From contig CAZSTS010000003.1 of the NCBI GenBank assembly GCA_964609965.1, positions 186,001-250,000 on the forward strand: 64,000 nt of DNA. Direction: 5' to 3'. The stretch's first letter is position 1. Each line of letters starts with the position of its first letter. The notes below the pieces were generated by a model, which was not told where the DNA came from, searched no databases, and was given only the letters and a program-made list of their open reading frames with translations. Below are positions 1-8,003 of this stretch, in pieces. This DNA is from JAHJDR01 sp964609965. Lineage in GTDB: Bacteria; UBA10199; JADGCS01. A program made the position numbers and the translations under genes.

Positions 1-60
1 CTTGCTCCACAGAAAAATTATCAGCCAACCAAGTTAGGGTAGGTGTGGTAGTTTAGGTTT

Positions 61-492
61 TCAATTTCGAATAATCGCGTATGTTCCCATGCCTTTACAG
101 AGAATTTCGTTTTGGGGGGAGAGGATGACACCTTCGGACACTGCTAGTCTTTTTGTGCGGGAGACGAGGTTGGCACGGGCCTTGATTTTCTTCATGCTGA
201 GAAGGGCTGGTTTTAGGTAGCTGACTTTTAAATCCACAACGAGAATGCGTTCCCCTTTTGTGAGGTGAGGGTAGACCACAAAACCCATTGTTGTATCTAA
301 AAGAAAAGACAAGATTCCCCCATGCACACAATTTTCAAAGTTGATGTGTTTCTTCATCAACTTAATCTCAATCACAGCTTCTTTGGTGCTAATCTTGGTG
401 GCTTTGAGACCAATGTTTTTTTGACAGGCATCTGTGTTACAAATTTTAAGGTATTTTTTTATTTGGGCTTGGGTAAAAGTGGAAGGTTTCAT
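61..492 (-). CDS. PaaI-like hotdog-fold thioesterase
   Basis: A 143-residue protein of the PaaI/YbgC-type hotdog superfamily, which hydrolyses acyl-CoA thioesters in the cytoplasm. The central HGG then LLDTTMG block (about residues 57-70) is the family signature: the HGG loop, with an Asp from the long hotdog helix as the likely catalytic acid. The following strands (LVVDLKVSYLKPA, KIKARANLVSRTKRLAV) match the usual thioesterase pattern, and the length is typical. The first 20 residues hold two Cys (NTDACQKN). The acyl substrate cannot be read from the sequence. It stands alone on its strand here, with about 256 bases between it and the gene at 749. Confidence 0.8.
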   Translation of the reverse strand: MKPSTFTQAQIKKYLKICNTDACQKNIGLKATKISTKEAVIEIKLMKKHINFENCVHGGILSFLLDTTMGFVVYPHLTKGERILVVDLKVSYLKPALLSMKKIKARANLVSRTKRLAVSEGVILSPQNEILCKGMGTYAIIRN

Positions 493-748
493 AATTCTGA
501 CTCTATGTTTTTATGAAAAATAAAATCAATAAATTAATTCAAGTGTTAGAATTGAATAAGAGATGATGTCTAAGTGATAATAGAGAGTTAAGAAATTCAA
601 CTAGACAACAAAGCATTATCTTTCCTATGCAAAGTCACGTTTTTTCAGGGCATAAAGGGAAGCGTCAGTCATACAAAATTTACCTATAAAAAATGATTCC
701 AATCTTTAGTGACAATCATTGTCACTAGCAGGGCATAAAGGAGTTACT
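493..748. promoter_or_regulatory. Leader region with direct repeat and palindrome before the 749 gene
   Basis: This intergenic region upstream of the 749 gene holds a 13-base direct repeat (cagggcataaagg) at 646-658 and again at 729-741, 83 bases apart. The second copy supplies the AAAGGAG ribosome binding site. Directly before it, at 709-727, lies a perfect palindrome with 9-base arms (agtgacaat c attgtcact). Such a palindrome so close to the start could be a repressor operator or an mRNA hairpin. The cagggcataaa core recurs in the leader of the gene at 32660. Confidence 0.5.
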
Positions 749-2959
749 ATGAGTGATATCACTTTCATCAGTGTATTGGATAATGAATCTTGTCCAGAGG
801 TTCCACCCTTTCTTCAAGGCGCTAAATCTTCAGAACATAATCGCATGTTGTTTAACCGTGAAGCAGGGTATTTGGGTTATCCCATAGAATGGACAGGAGA
901 CAAAGAAGGGGGGCAGGCAAATATTCCAGATATTCCTCTTGGTGAAATCCGGGTTAATGAAGGTTCAGAGTTTGTTGTGACGCCAGAGATTGTTTGTGAA
1001 ATTCGAAAGCTAATTGAGTACAAACGTCTCAGGGCCAATGAAGTCGCCAGAGAAATCATGAATATTTACCCTCCACACACTTTTTCAGAAACTGTCAGGG
1101 CCATGGCCAATCCTGCAGAAAATAGATGGCTTGAGTTTATAGCTGACGGTGTTCAAGAACCTTCTAATTCTATCTATGGCCAGCAATACAGTTCAAACTA
1201 TAAACAGCTTAAAGCCTGGATGGGGGATTACGGTGATGCTGACTCAAGACATCATTTTGATCGTATGGAGGTCACGTATTTTTCAAATCTTTCAGGCTCT
1301 GCAACGCAGATGCTCATTGAAGAGTTTGCTTTTGAAAAAGATGAAGAAGGGAACCCTAAAGGGTCGCCCTTAGATTACGCTTCTTTTTTTCCATGGTGCC
1401 CAGATAAACCTGCTTATAATGCCATGCTACCAGAGGGGATGAGACCAGCCGAAGTTATTCCAGTGGAGAAGCCTGTTGATCTAGATTTAGAATTTATTAG
1501 AGAACAATATAGCGCACATGATCCCATTCTTCTCCCATGGACTGTTGTCGAAGAGGCTTCTCCAGCAGAGTTGGAGCAGTACTCTGAAGAATATTACTTA
1601 GGCCCTGGGGCAGTTACGCAGACCATAGAATTAGAAACAGAGTTTGATGGGCCTGTGAAATGGCTTGTTCAAGGCAGAGAAGACAAGTGGTATGTAGTTA
1701 CTAATATGGCTTTTCATCCAGAGTATCGCGATTATTTTGTCGCCTTATCTCAAGCACTCAGGGATGCGGCAGCTCTTGGGCCGATTGTAGAGGGTGATGA
1801 AACGTATGATCTCCATCCTGAATTTAGGGAATACACGTTAAATGTAGCCAATTGGTTGGAACAAGGAAAGTTTCTTAAAATCCTCGAAGCAGATCTCAAC
1901 CAACATGAAGGGAATCTCTTTTTTACAGCCTTTCCTCACGAGAGTTACTGGGATGATGGGGTAAAATACCCATTCATGGCTGAGATAGGGATCCGTGATA
2001 GTGCCTCTGGTCTTATGTCAGAAAAAGAGGCCTCTGCTTTTCAAGATTTAGAAAACAAAGCAGTTCAGGTAGCTGGTGAAAAAGGTTTTTCTTATCAAGG
2101 AAAAGAAATAGATCCTGCTGAAATTTCAAAGGGAAGTGTCCTTGTTTGGATTTATCGTAATGGAGGTTTTATAAGGGGTTTTTTCCGTGAACCCGCAGGC
2201 CATGATTATCCAAAACGAGACTTTCTAGGTATAGACAAGCACCGCACAGTTGTTATTTTAGATGCGCTTGAGGCAGCTGAAGATGTTTTTGGGGCTTATG
2301 CGGAACAAATTGTTGACCCTGAAGGAGAGACTGAGATGACCTTTGATATCATAAAGGACTTTGCTTTGTGGCACGAAGGCACGCATGGCACAGGGGCAAG
2401 ACCTGAAACACCTACAGATTCTGGCCGCACCATGGCGGAAGTGTATGGAGGTTATTGGGGTTATATTGCCGAACCTTTGGCAGATGCAGGGGCGTTTTTG
2501 TCTATTGATTATCGCCATCAAAAAGACGTTTTTGATGACCAGCATCGTACAGATCTCATCAATAGTGCTCTTACCTGGCAGGCCAAACGCTATTACCCTA
2601 AGGCTGTCGTAAAACACTGTATTGAAAATGTGAATCCTGATGCCTCTCATGTTGTGGGTGTGAGCATGCTCCTTGGTTGGCTTTTTAATTCTGAATCTAT
2701 CATGTTGAGTTCTGATGGGCAGTCACTTGTTTTTGATAAACGAGCTGTTATGTCCTCTCTGCACGGGTTTTTTGATACTCTGACAGAATATTCCTTTAGA
2801 GATGATTTAGAGGGATTTAAGGCATTTGCCACTCAGTGTGTCGACGGTATTCCCGATGCCTTTGAAAAACGTGTTTTAGGGCTGAAAGCCACTTTGCCTG
2901 ATCTTTACATTGTGAATCGAAATCCAGATCCTGCAGCTTTGTGGGAGGTTGTGAAGTAG
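749..2959 (+). CDS. Putative zinc metallopeptidase, M49 (DPP III)-like
   Basis: A large soluble protein of about 736 residues. I chose ATG 749 because an AAAGGAG ribosome binding site lies just upstream; the TTG at 719 has none. Near residue 542 it carries HEGTHGTG, an HExxH zinc motif, and about 35 residues later AEPLADAG, where the Glu could be the third zinc ligand. The spacing and glycine-rich surroundings resemble the bacterial dipeptidyl-peptidase III-like group (HExxHG then EEAKAD), in which the zinc helix has HExxH rather than the HExxxH of eukaryotic DPP III. The N-terminal 500 residues are not recognised. There is no signal peptide. It converges on the 2968 gene with only 8 bases between them. 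Family assignment is tentative; the zinc motif itself is clear. Confidence 0.55.
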   Translation: MSDITFISVLDNESCPEVPPFLQGAKSSEHNRMLFNREAGYLGYPIEWTGDKEGGQANIPDIPLGEIRVNEGSEFVVTPEIVCEIRKLIEYKRLRANEVAREIMNIYPPHTFSETVRAMANPAENRWLEFIADGVQEPSNSIYGQQYSSNYKQLKAWMGDYGDADSRHHFDRMEVTYFSNLSGSATQMLIEEFAFEKDEEGNPKGSPLDYASFFPWCPDKPAYNAMLPEGMRPAEVIPVEKPVDLDLEFIREQYSAHDPILLPWTVVEEASPAELEQYSEEYYLGPGAVTQTIELETEFDGPVKWLVQGREDKWYVVTNMAFHPEYRDYFVALSQALRDAAALGPIVEGDETYDLHPEFREYTLNVANWLEQGKFLKILEADLNQHEGNLFFTAFPHESYWDDGVKYPFMAEIGIRDSASGLMSEKEASAFQDLENKAVQVAGEKGFSYQGKEIDPAEISKGSVLVWIYRNGGFIRGFFREPAGHDYPKRDFLGIDKHRTVVILDALEAAEDVFGAYAEQIVDPEGETEMTFDIIKDFALWHEGTHGTGARPETPTDSGRTMAEVYGGYWGYIAEPLADAGAFLSIDYRHQKDVFDDQHRTDLINSALTWQAKRYYPKAVVKHCIENVNPDASHVVGVSMLLGWLFNSESIMLSSDGQSLVFDKRAVMSSLHGFFDTLTEYSFRDDLEGFKAFATQCVDGIPDAFEKRVLGLKATLPDLYIVNRNPDPAALWEVVK

Positions 2960-2967
2960 GCGATTAT

Positions 2968-3777
2968 TTACTGAGTATACGTAGAGCACACTGAGTCACC
3001 AAAGGCGAGGCTGTAGGCTTGTGCTACTAAGAGTTTCCATTTTGCTTCTGCCATTTTATAGGCTGGGAAATGAGGAATGTTTCCCAAGGCTTCTGCTTGG
3101 GCTGCTAAATAGGGTATGCTGCCTTGTTGGCATATGGGTTCATCTGTAGCAACTCTTGTTTGAAAGGTTGCCAAAACATAACCAAAATGTGGTGCATTGG
3201 TTGCAAATGTTCTGACATAAGATGTTATATCATCGAGATTTTCGAATAGAGTAAATTGAAAACCTAGGTTAGTGCCAGCATCAGAATCTTGTGTTAGATC
3301 GGTCACAAAGGTTTCATCACAAACTTCTGTTTCAACCCAAGTATGATGGAAGTTGCCTGTTACCCCATCACGAGTTGTGCCAAGTCCCCAAACCAATCTA
3401 TACTCAGGTTCATAGTCTGCTAGAACCGAATGAAGGAGCTGTTCACCTTTGATGGCAGCTTGTCCACAATAGCCCCATTGATAACGAGGGAATTCATCTG
3501 ATTGCACAATGGTTTCTAGTCTTCTCTGAATATCAGCAGGATCAAAATTATCACAACTAGCAACCGTTGTAATTTCTCCTCTGGCTTCTTCTGGTGTGAG
3601 TGGTTCAATAGGAGGTGGTTCTCCAGATAGGCCGTCGTCAAAAATTTCATCAGGGCTTGTGATGCCCGATAGAGGAATAAAAACCTCTTCACCTGTATCA
3701 GTGGGACAGTCAGCACAATCGACGCTTGTAAGGATCTGTATGTCAGGAATTTCTGGAGCACCCATGATAGTTACCAT
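2968..3777 (-). CDS. Hypothetical protein, possible transglutaminase/papain-like fold
   Basis: A 269-residue protein not assigned to a named family. The N-terminal 75 residues are acidic and Pro-rich (EPPPIEPLTPEE) with paired Cys (CADC), like a linker. The rest shows the order expected of a transglutaminase-like Cys-His-Asp triad: Cys104 in WGYCGQAA, His144/145 in FHHTWVE and Asp160 in VTDLTQD. The segment between them (RLVWGLGT) resembles the strand before the catalytic His in that fold. No signal peptide is visible. Start codons at residues 1 and 5 are both possible and neither has a strong ribosome binding site. Function is inferred only from the motif spacing. Confidence 0.5.
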   Translation of the reverse strand: MVTIMGAPEIPDIQILTSVDCADCPTDTGEEVFIPLSGITSPDEIFDDGLSGEPPPIEPLTPEEARGEITTVASCDNFDPADIQRRLETIVQSDEFPRYQWGYCGQAAIKGEQLLHSVLADYEPEYRLVWGLGTTRDGVTGNFHHTWVETEVCDETFVTDLTQDSDAGTNLGFQFTLFENLDDITSYVRTFATNAPHFGYVLATFQTRVATDEPICQQGSIPYLAAQAEALGNIPHFPAYKMAEAKWKLLVAQAYSLAFGDSVCSTYTQ

Positions 3778-3987
3778 TATTATCGGCGCTGACCCCCAGA
3801 AGTTGTGTGAAAAGCTGAAATGACGTTATAAATCAATATGTTAATTAATAAAATATCTAGGGATTGTTAACGCATGGATATGATTGCAGTTTATTGACAC
3901 CCAACATTTTACGTCAAATATTAGCCCACAGAAGTGGACAGGCTTTTTCATTTGTTTTGAAGATTAATTCTCATTAAAAGCGTCTGC
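3778..3987. other. AT-rich divergent intergenic region
   Basis: This lies between the divergent genes at 2968 (minus) and hisB (plus). It holds a short partial palindrome (ccac agaa gtgg) near 3925-3940 and the string gaagttgtgtg near 3799, which recurs upstream of two other minus-strand genes (near 35400, and with one mismatch near 21645). No convincing promoter hexamers stand out. Confidence 0.3.
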
Positions 3988-4584
3988 ATGCCAAAGAAAA
4001 AAAGATCAGTTAAGATCACAAGAAATACCAAGGAAACTCAAATCACTCTTAAACTAAACCTTGATGGTTCAGGAAAGTATAAAATTTCCACACCCATTCC
4101 TTTTTTCAACCACATGCTCGAATCTTTTACCAAACATGGTCTCTTTGATGTCGACCTCAAAGCAAAAGGGGATGTGCAGGTGGATGACCATCACTTGGTA
4201 GAGGATGTTGGTTTGGTTTTGGGCCAAGCCTTTAAAAAAGCTGTGGGAACAAAAAAGGGCATGTGTCGTTACGGGCATTTCACACTCCCTATGGATGATT
4301 CTTTGGCAAGTGTTGCAGTTGATTTCTGTGATCGACCTTATTTTGTTTACAATTCCCCAGTGAAACGTGGGAAGATTAAGACTTTTGAAATTTCACTCAT
4401 CAAAGAATTTTTTCAAGCCATTGCCAATGCCGCAGGTCTTAATCTACACATCAATGTGCTTTACGGCAAAAACAAACACCACATTGTCGAAGCCATGTTC
4501 AAAGCATTCGCTAAGGCAGTTGATATGGCGACTTGTTTGGATTCGCGCGTAAAAGGATTGCCCACAGTGAAGGGGAAGATTTAG
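3988..4584 (+). CDS. hisB: Imidazoleglycerol-phosphate dehydratase HisB
   Basis: This 198-residue enzyme catalyses the sixth step of histidine synthesis, dehydrating imidazoleglycerol phosphate to imidazoleacetol phosphate. The diagnostic metal-binding blocks are both present: FFNHML, then DHHLVEDVG (canonical DHHTVEDVG), and later NKHHIVEAMFKA, which supplies the second HHxxE set. Length matches the monofunctional form; no phosphatase domain is fused. The first residues (PKKKRS) are unusually basic, and no clear ribosome binding site precedes the ATG. No other his gene is adjacent, so the pathway is scattered in this genome. A three-unit heptamer array (4626-4646) follows 42 bases after the stop. 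Confidence 0.93.
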   Translation: MPKKKRSVKITRNTKETQITLKLNLDGSGKYKISTPIPFFNHMLESFTKHGLFDVDLKAKGDVQVDDHHLVEDVGLVLGQAFKKAVGTKKGMCRYGHFTLPMDDSLASVAVDFCDRPYFVYNSPVKRGKIKTFEISLIKEFFQAIANAAGLNLHINVLYGKNKHHIVEAMFKAFAKAVDMATCLDSRVKGLPTVKGKI

Positions 4585-4625
4585 TTCGAACCGAAGCGTC
4601 GACGTGCCGATGATTGGGAATGTCA

Positions 4626-4646
4626 CAGGTCTCAGGTCGCAGGTCA
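4626..4646. repeat. Heptamer array, three units of CAGGTCN
   Basis: Three head-to-tail 7-base units, caggtct, caggtcg and caggtca, lie between hisB and the threonine aldolase gene. Only the last base varies. This is one of at least twelve 7-bp-period arrays in the window. Confidence 0.8.
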
Positions 4647-4662
4647 CAATACATGAGGAACT

Positions 4663-5772
4663 ATGAAAGAAGAAATAAAATATTTCGAAGGAATAGACTT
4701 AAGCAGTGATACAGCCACCAAACCCAGCAAAGAAATGCGAGAGGTGATAGCAAGTGCTGTGGTGGGTGATGAGCAAAAACAAGAAGACCCCACAACAATT
4801 AAGCTCGAAGAATACGCAGCAGATCTTTTGGGTCATGATCTTGGCATGTATCTTCCCTCAGCCAGCATGTCCAACGAGATTGCTATCATGCTCCATTGTC
4901 GTCCTGGGGATGAAATCTTGGCTAGCGAATCTTGTCACATCATTTGTGCTGAGGTTGGCGGACCAGCTGTTCATGGTCGCGCCATGGTTAAAGGGATTCC
5001 AGATCCCAAAGGTTTTTTCACAGCTGAGCAAATTCAAGAATCCATTCGCATGCCTATTCCACACACACCAAAGGCGCGTATGGTTTTGATCGAAAACACA
5101 ACTAACCTTGCTGGTGGTTATCCCTGGCCTTTAGATCAAATGCGTTCTGTTCAAGAAATGGCCAAAAAACATGAGATGAGATTGCACCTTGATGGTGCGC
5201 GCTTGATGAATGCATCGGTTGCCTCTGGTCTTTCTCCCAAAGAATTGGCTAAAGGTTTTGATACGATCACACTTTGTCTGTCCAAAGGTCTTGGCGCGCC
5301 AATAGGAGCATTACTGGTTGGCAAAAAAGAACATCTCGAACCAGCGCGTCGTCTTAAACATCTCATGGGCGGGGCTATGAGGCAGAGTGGGATGATGGCT
5401 GCTGCAGGACTCTATGGATTAAAAAACAATGTCGAACGTCTCAAAGAAGATCACGCGAATGCTAGATTTTGTGCTGAAGGTTTGTCAGCTATTCAAGGGA
5501 TCAAAATCGAAAACAATCCACCTGCTTCAAACATGGTTTTCTTTTCGCTTAAAGATACAAAAATCTCTCCCAATGATTTCCTCCCTCAATTAGAATCCAA
5601 AGGTCTTAGATTCTCTCAAATCGGTCCTAATCGTTTTCGTGCTGTTTTGCATTTGGATGTAAGGCGTGAGGATGTAGAAAAAGCAGTGGGGATTGTGGGA
5701 CTTGTAACCTGTAACCTGTATCTTCTCATCCCACTAATTCTTCTATTCCTAGTCTTGAAACCAGGCTTCTGA
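4663..5772 (+). CDS. Low-specificity threonine aldolase, extended C-terminus
   Basis: A PLP-dependent fold-type I enzyme that cleaves L-threonine and allo-threonine to glycine and acetaldehyde. Landmarks are LSSDTATKPS near the N-terminus (usual LRSDTVT-x-P), the ENTTNLAGG block, HLDGARLMNA (Asp and Arg contacting PLP) and TLCLSKGLGAPIG, whose Lys forms the Schiff base. The normal domain ends near VEKAVGIVG. After that the frame runs through a heptamer array (5703-5723) into a hydrophobic tail and overlaps the convergent gene at 5726 by 47 bases. The last 20 or so residues are therefore probably not ancestral, and the original stop seems to have been lost. Enzyme class is secure; the tail is odd. 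Confidence 0.88.
   Translation: MKEEIKYFEGIDLSSDTATKPSKEMREVIASAVVGDEQKQEDPTTIKLEEYAADLLGHDLGMYLPSASMSNEIAIMLHCRPGDEILASESCHIICAEVGGPAVHGRAMVKGIPDPKGFFTAEQIQESIRMPIPHTPKARMVLIENTTNLAGGYPWPLDQMRSVQEMAKKHEMRLHLDGARLMNASVASGLSPKELAKGFDTITLCLSKGLGAPIGALLVGKKEHLEPARRLKHLMGGAMRQSGMMAAAGLYGLKNNVERLKEDHANARFCAEGLSAIQGIKIENNPPASNMVFFSLKDTKISPNDFLPQLESKGLRFSQIGPNRFRAVLHLDVRREDVEKAVGIVGLVTCNLYLLIPLILLFLVLKPGF
5703..5723. repeat. Heptamer array inside the end of the threonine aldolase gene
   Basis: Units are tgtaacc, tgtaacc and tgtatct. They sit where the aldolase would be expected to stop and are read in frame as part of its abnormal C-terminal tail. The same gtaacct-type unit occurs at 55123-55143. 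Confidence 0.75.
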
Positions 5773-6460
5773 ACTCCTCATACCCTGCAGGGTCTCTAGA
5801 TCTGAATGCAGAGAAATAGAGTTTAGCTTGTTGTAAAATTTCTTGTAGGGAATTCTCTTTGCCTTCTACGTCTAAGCTGTGTTTTCTTTGCTCATGGACA
5901 TATTTAACGATATTTAGCCAAAATGCACTAGCTTGAGGAATGAGATTAGCCTGAGTAAGAGCTAAGGCGCCTGTTTGACGAAACATGATAGTTGATAATT
6001 GTTCCCAGACATGGAGTGTCCTCTCATCTTTTGAAACAAAGGCTGTTTGTCGTGTGGCCAATTTGAGGGCTTTGTGAACTAGGCTTGTTCTTCTTGTTGG
6101 ATTTGGTTTTGTAGTTGGAGGCATTGTAAGACCTTGTCCAAAAAAAAGAGCTCTTCTTAACAGGCTAGGCATTCCTGAAATATTGTCAGGATGAGGCCTT
6201 GGCAAGTGATCGGTGTTCATCTCAGGTGCCATGTTAAAGAGGACAATGGGATCGTTTGGGTTGGTTGTGACAGCTGCGATTTGTGGCTGATCAGTGCTAG
6301 GCCGACCCACAAGAATGCCTGAAGAGGCTTCAGGACGAGAAACAGCAGGTATGCGTGAAAAAAAAGAACAGTTGTTAAGGGTGAGGCCAAGGTCTTGGGC
6401 AGTGGCAACGGTTCCAGGAAATGCATGAGCACTAAAGGCTTCGGCTAGAATAGGGTTCAT
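5726..6460 (-). CDS. Hypothetical protein, paralog of the 7158 protein
   Basis: A 244-residue orphan protein clearly related to the protein at 7158. Shared blocks include an LGLT-NN segment near residue 27, ILVG/LLVG near residue 50, LLRRALFF near residue 102, and a C-terminal FRDPxG then LVxRLGxExL. It is predicted soluble and largely helical in the C-terminal half, without signal peptide or membrane segment. It follows the 6548 gene by 87 bases, and that gap contains a 16-bp palindrome (6528-6543) of the kind found before four other orphan genes. I do not recognise the family. Confidence 0.6.
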   Translation of the reverse strand: MNPILAEAFSAHAFPGTVATAQDLGLTLNNCSFFSRIPAVSRPEASSGILVGRPSTDQPQIAAVTTNPNDPIVLFNMAPEMNTDHLPRPHPDNISGMPSLLRRALFFGQGLTMPPTTKPNPTRRTSLVHKALKLATRQTAFVSKDERTLHVWEQLSTIMFRQTGALALTQANLIPQASAFWLNIVKYVHEQRKHSLDVEGKENSLQEILQQAKLYFSAFRSRDPAGYEEFRSLVSRLGIEELVG

Positions 6461-6527
6461 ATTGTTAAGCTCCTTACTCTATCCATCGCGTATATTTAAT
6501 AGAAGTTTCTTAAAGAGATAAGTTTTT

Positions 6528-6543
6528 GGGCACAAATGTGTCC
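6528..6543. promoter_or_regulatory. 16-bp palindrome upstream of the 5726 gene
   Basis: On the gene's strand it reads ggacacatttgtgccc, ending 67 bases before the ATG. It differs by one base from the palindrome at 59285-59300. One G-T wobble aside, it pairs fully. It is either a repressor or activator site or an mRNA hairpin. Confidence 0.6.
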
Positions 6544-6547
6544 AGTG

Positions 6548-7153
6548 TCACATCAACTCTCTTCCAAATTTAAACGAATTGAGAGCTTTCATGCTTTGAG
6601 ATTTCAAAAGAATGTTTTCGAGTGACTGTGAATCAGAGGGGAGGTCGCTGTAGATGATAGCCATTATGGAATGATGGCTTTTGGGGTTGATGATGCCTAC
6701 AAGGGCGATTGAAAAGATATCATACTGTGTCATCACGATCACAGCATCATACTGAGAGATCTTTATCGTCGAGATTTTTTCTGGAGGGGCGTTAGCTATG
6801 GTTGTCAGTCTTTTTAGAAGTAGATCTTTTGTTGTTTTCAATCTTTCATCTGCTTTTCCTAAAGGAATTTTTAGATAAGATAATTTAAGATTTTTTTTTA
6901 CTTTTCCATCGGAAGTCAAAAAATCAAATTTCACATACGTGGTCTTTGATTTTAGCTTCGAAGTCGTGTGTGTGAGAAGATTTTTTGCAGGGACAAAGAT
7001 TTCAAATTCCTGTGGCACAGCAATGGCATGAATACCCCCGTAGTCACGGTTGACCTTAAAGCGTGTTGTATTTTGGGCGAAGGAGGGGGTGGTGTATTGA
7101 GAAAAGAGGAGGATGAGTATGAAGGCTAGTGTGGTTTTTCGAATATTTTTCAT
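6548..7153 (-). CDS. Exported protein of unknown function
   Basis: About 201 residues. I start it at ATG 7153, four bases after the stop of the upstream gene, preceded by GGGAG; a TTG five codons earlier would overlap that gene. The N-terminus is a good Sec signal (basic start, hydrophobic ALAFILILLF core, cut probably after SFA). The mature protein is Lys-rich and mixed alpha/beta, with KTTKDLLLKRLTTIA and SIALVGIINPKSHHSIMAIIYSDLP segments. It resembles lipid-binding or PsbP-like stress proteins only loosely. It is translationally close to the 7158 gene and lies between the two paralogs, so the three probably form one operon. Confidence 0.6.
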   Translation of the reverse strand: MKNIRKTTLAFILILLFSQYTTPSFAQNTTRFKVNRDYGGIHAIAVPQEFEIFVPAKNLLTHTTSKLKSKTTYVKFDFLTSDGKVKKNLKLSYLKIPLGKADERLKTTKDLLLKRLTTIANAPPEKISTIKISQYDAVIVMTQYDIFSIALVGIINPKSHHSIMAIIYSDLPSDSQSLENILLKSQSMKALNSFKFGRELM

Positions 7154-7157
7154 TTTA

Positions 7158-7931
7158 TCAAGCAACTCCCGTTAAAGTTTCTAACCCAAGTCTTGTGACC
7201 AAAGCCCCGAATTGTCTAGTGCCAACAGGATCTCTAAAACCAAAAATAGAAAAAAATCTTTCAGTCTCAGCTAGTATTGCAGACAGTTGGTATGCATTGT
7301 CTTGACCCTGAAAGGATTGTTGGTGAACAGATTCAATGGCATGGAGCCAGCACTCACTGGCATGTGTGTATAATCCTGCCGAAATAAAAGCATGCGCAGC
7401 CATGAGATAGTAGTTGTTTCTCATTGAGGGAAGAATACCTTGAGTGGTTATAGCTTGGCCTATTTCTTGCTCTAAAGGATGGATTCTTAGCAAGCTTTGT
7501 AGGGCTTCGCGCACTAGTAATGACCTTGTAGCGTTTGTTAAAGGAGGTCTTTGGTCTTGTGTTGCGTTTCTGTCGAGTTCAGGGCTCAAAAAATCAGCCC
7601 TAAAAAATAAGGCCCTTCTTAGGAGTTGAGGTGTTTTTGAAAAATCAGCAGCGTGAGGTTCTGGTATTCTTGGAAAACTGGTGTGTTCTGTAACAAAAAA
7701 AAGGGGAAAAACAGCATATGCATTACTTGTAAAAGCGGTTATTTGTTCCCGATCTGCTGAAGCTGCTCCCACAAGTAGGCCTGTGGTTATGGGGGAGGTT
7801 GTGGGATCTGACGCTGTTGTATACAAAGAAGTGTTATTAGCTGTTAGCCCTAGCTCGGCAGCAGAAAAAGCAGTTCCTTGAAAATAACTTACATCTGCAG
7901 TGAGTGGCAGGGTGGGTTTCATAGTTGTCAT
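7158..7931 (-). CDS. Hypothetical protein, paralog of the 5726 protein
   Basis: A 257-residue soluble orphan protein and first gene of a likely three-gene operon (7931 to 5726). It aligns with the 5726 protein over most of its length: AELGLTANN, GLLVGAASAD, LLRRALFF, a helical YYLMAAHAFISAGLYTHASECWLHAIESVHQQ segment resembling a TPR-like helix pair, and a C-terminal FRDPVGTRQFGALVTRLGLETL. The N-terminus is Thr/Ser/Pro-rich and looks disordered. No catalytic motif is visible. The start at residue 1 is used by default; residue 4 is also Met, and neither has a clear ribosome binding site. Confidence 0.6.
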   Translation of the reverse strand: MTTMKPTLPLTADVSYFQGTAFSAAELGLTANNTSLYTTASDPTTSPITTGLLVGAASADREQITAFTSNAYAVFPLFFVTEHTSFPRIPEPHAADFSKTPQLLRRALFFRADFLSPELDRNATQDQRPPLTNATRSLLVREALQSLLRIHPLEQEIGQAITTQGILPSMRNNYYLMAAHAFISAGLYTHASECWLHAIESVHQQSFQGQDNAYQLSAILAETERFFSIFGFRDPVGTRQFGALVTRLGLETLTGVA

Positions 7932-8003
7932 TCTTGTTTGGTTTACAATTCGTTATCAGAAATAATACTTGTTTGTTTTCCTTGTAAAATTTATTGGCAT
8001 ATT

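Noticed and set aside
322..516. Open frame antisense to the thioesterase gene
   Set aside because: It lies within and opposite a clear hotdog thioesterase, has no ribosome site and no recognisable motif.
2258..2650. 130-codon antisense frame inside the 749 gene
   Set aside because: It overlaps the zinc-motif region of the 749 gene in antisense and shows no family features.
4583..4610. gttcgaaccg string resembling a tRNA T-loop
   Set aside because: No acceptor, D or anticodon stems can be drawn around it.
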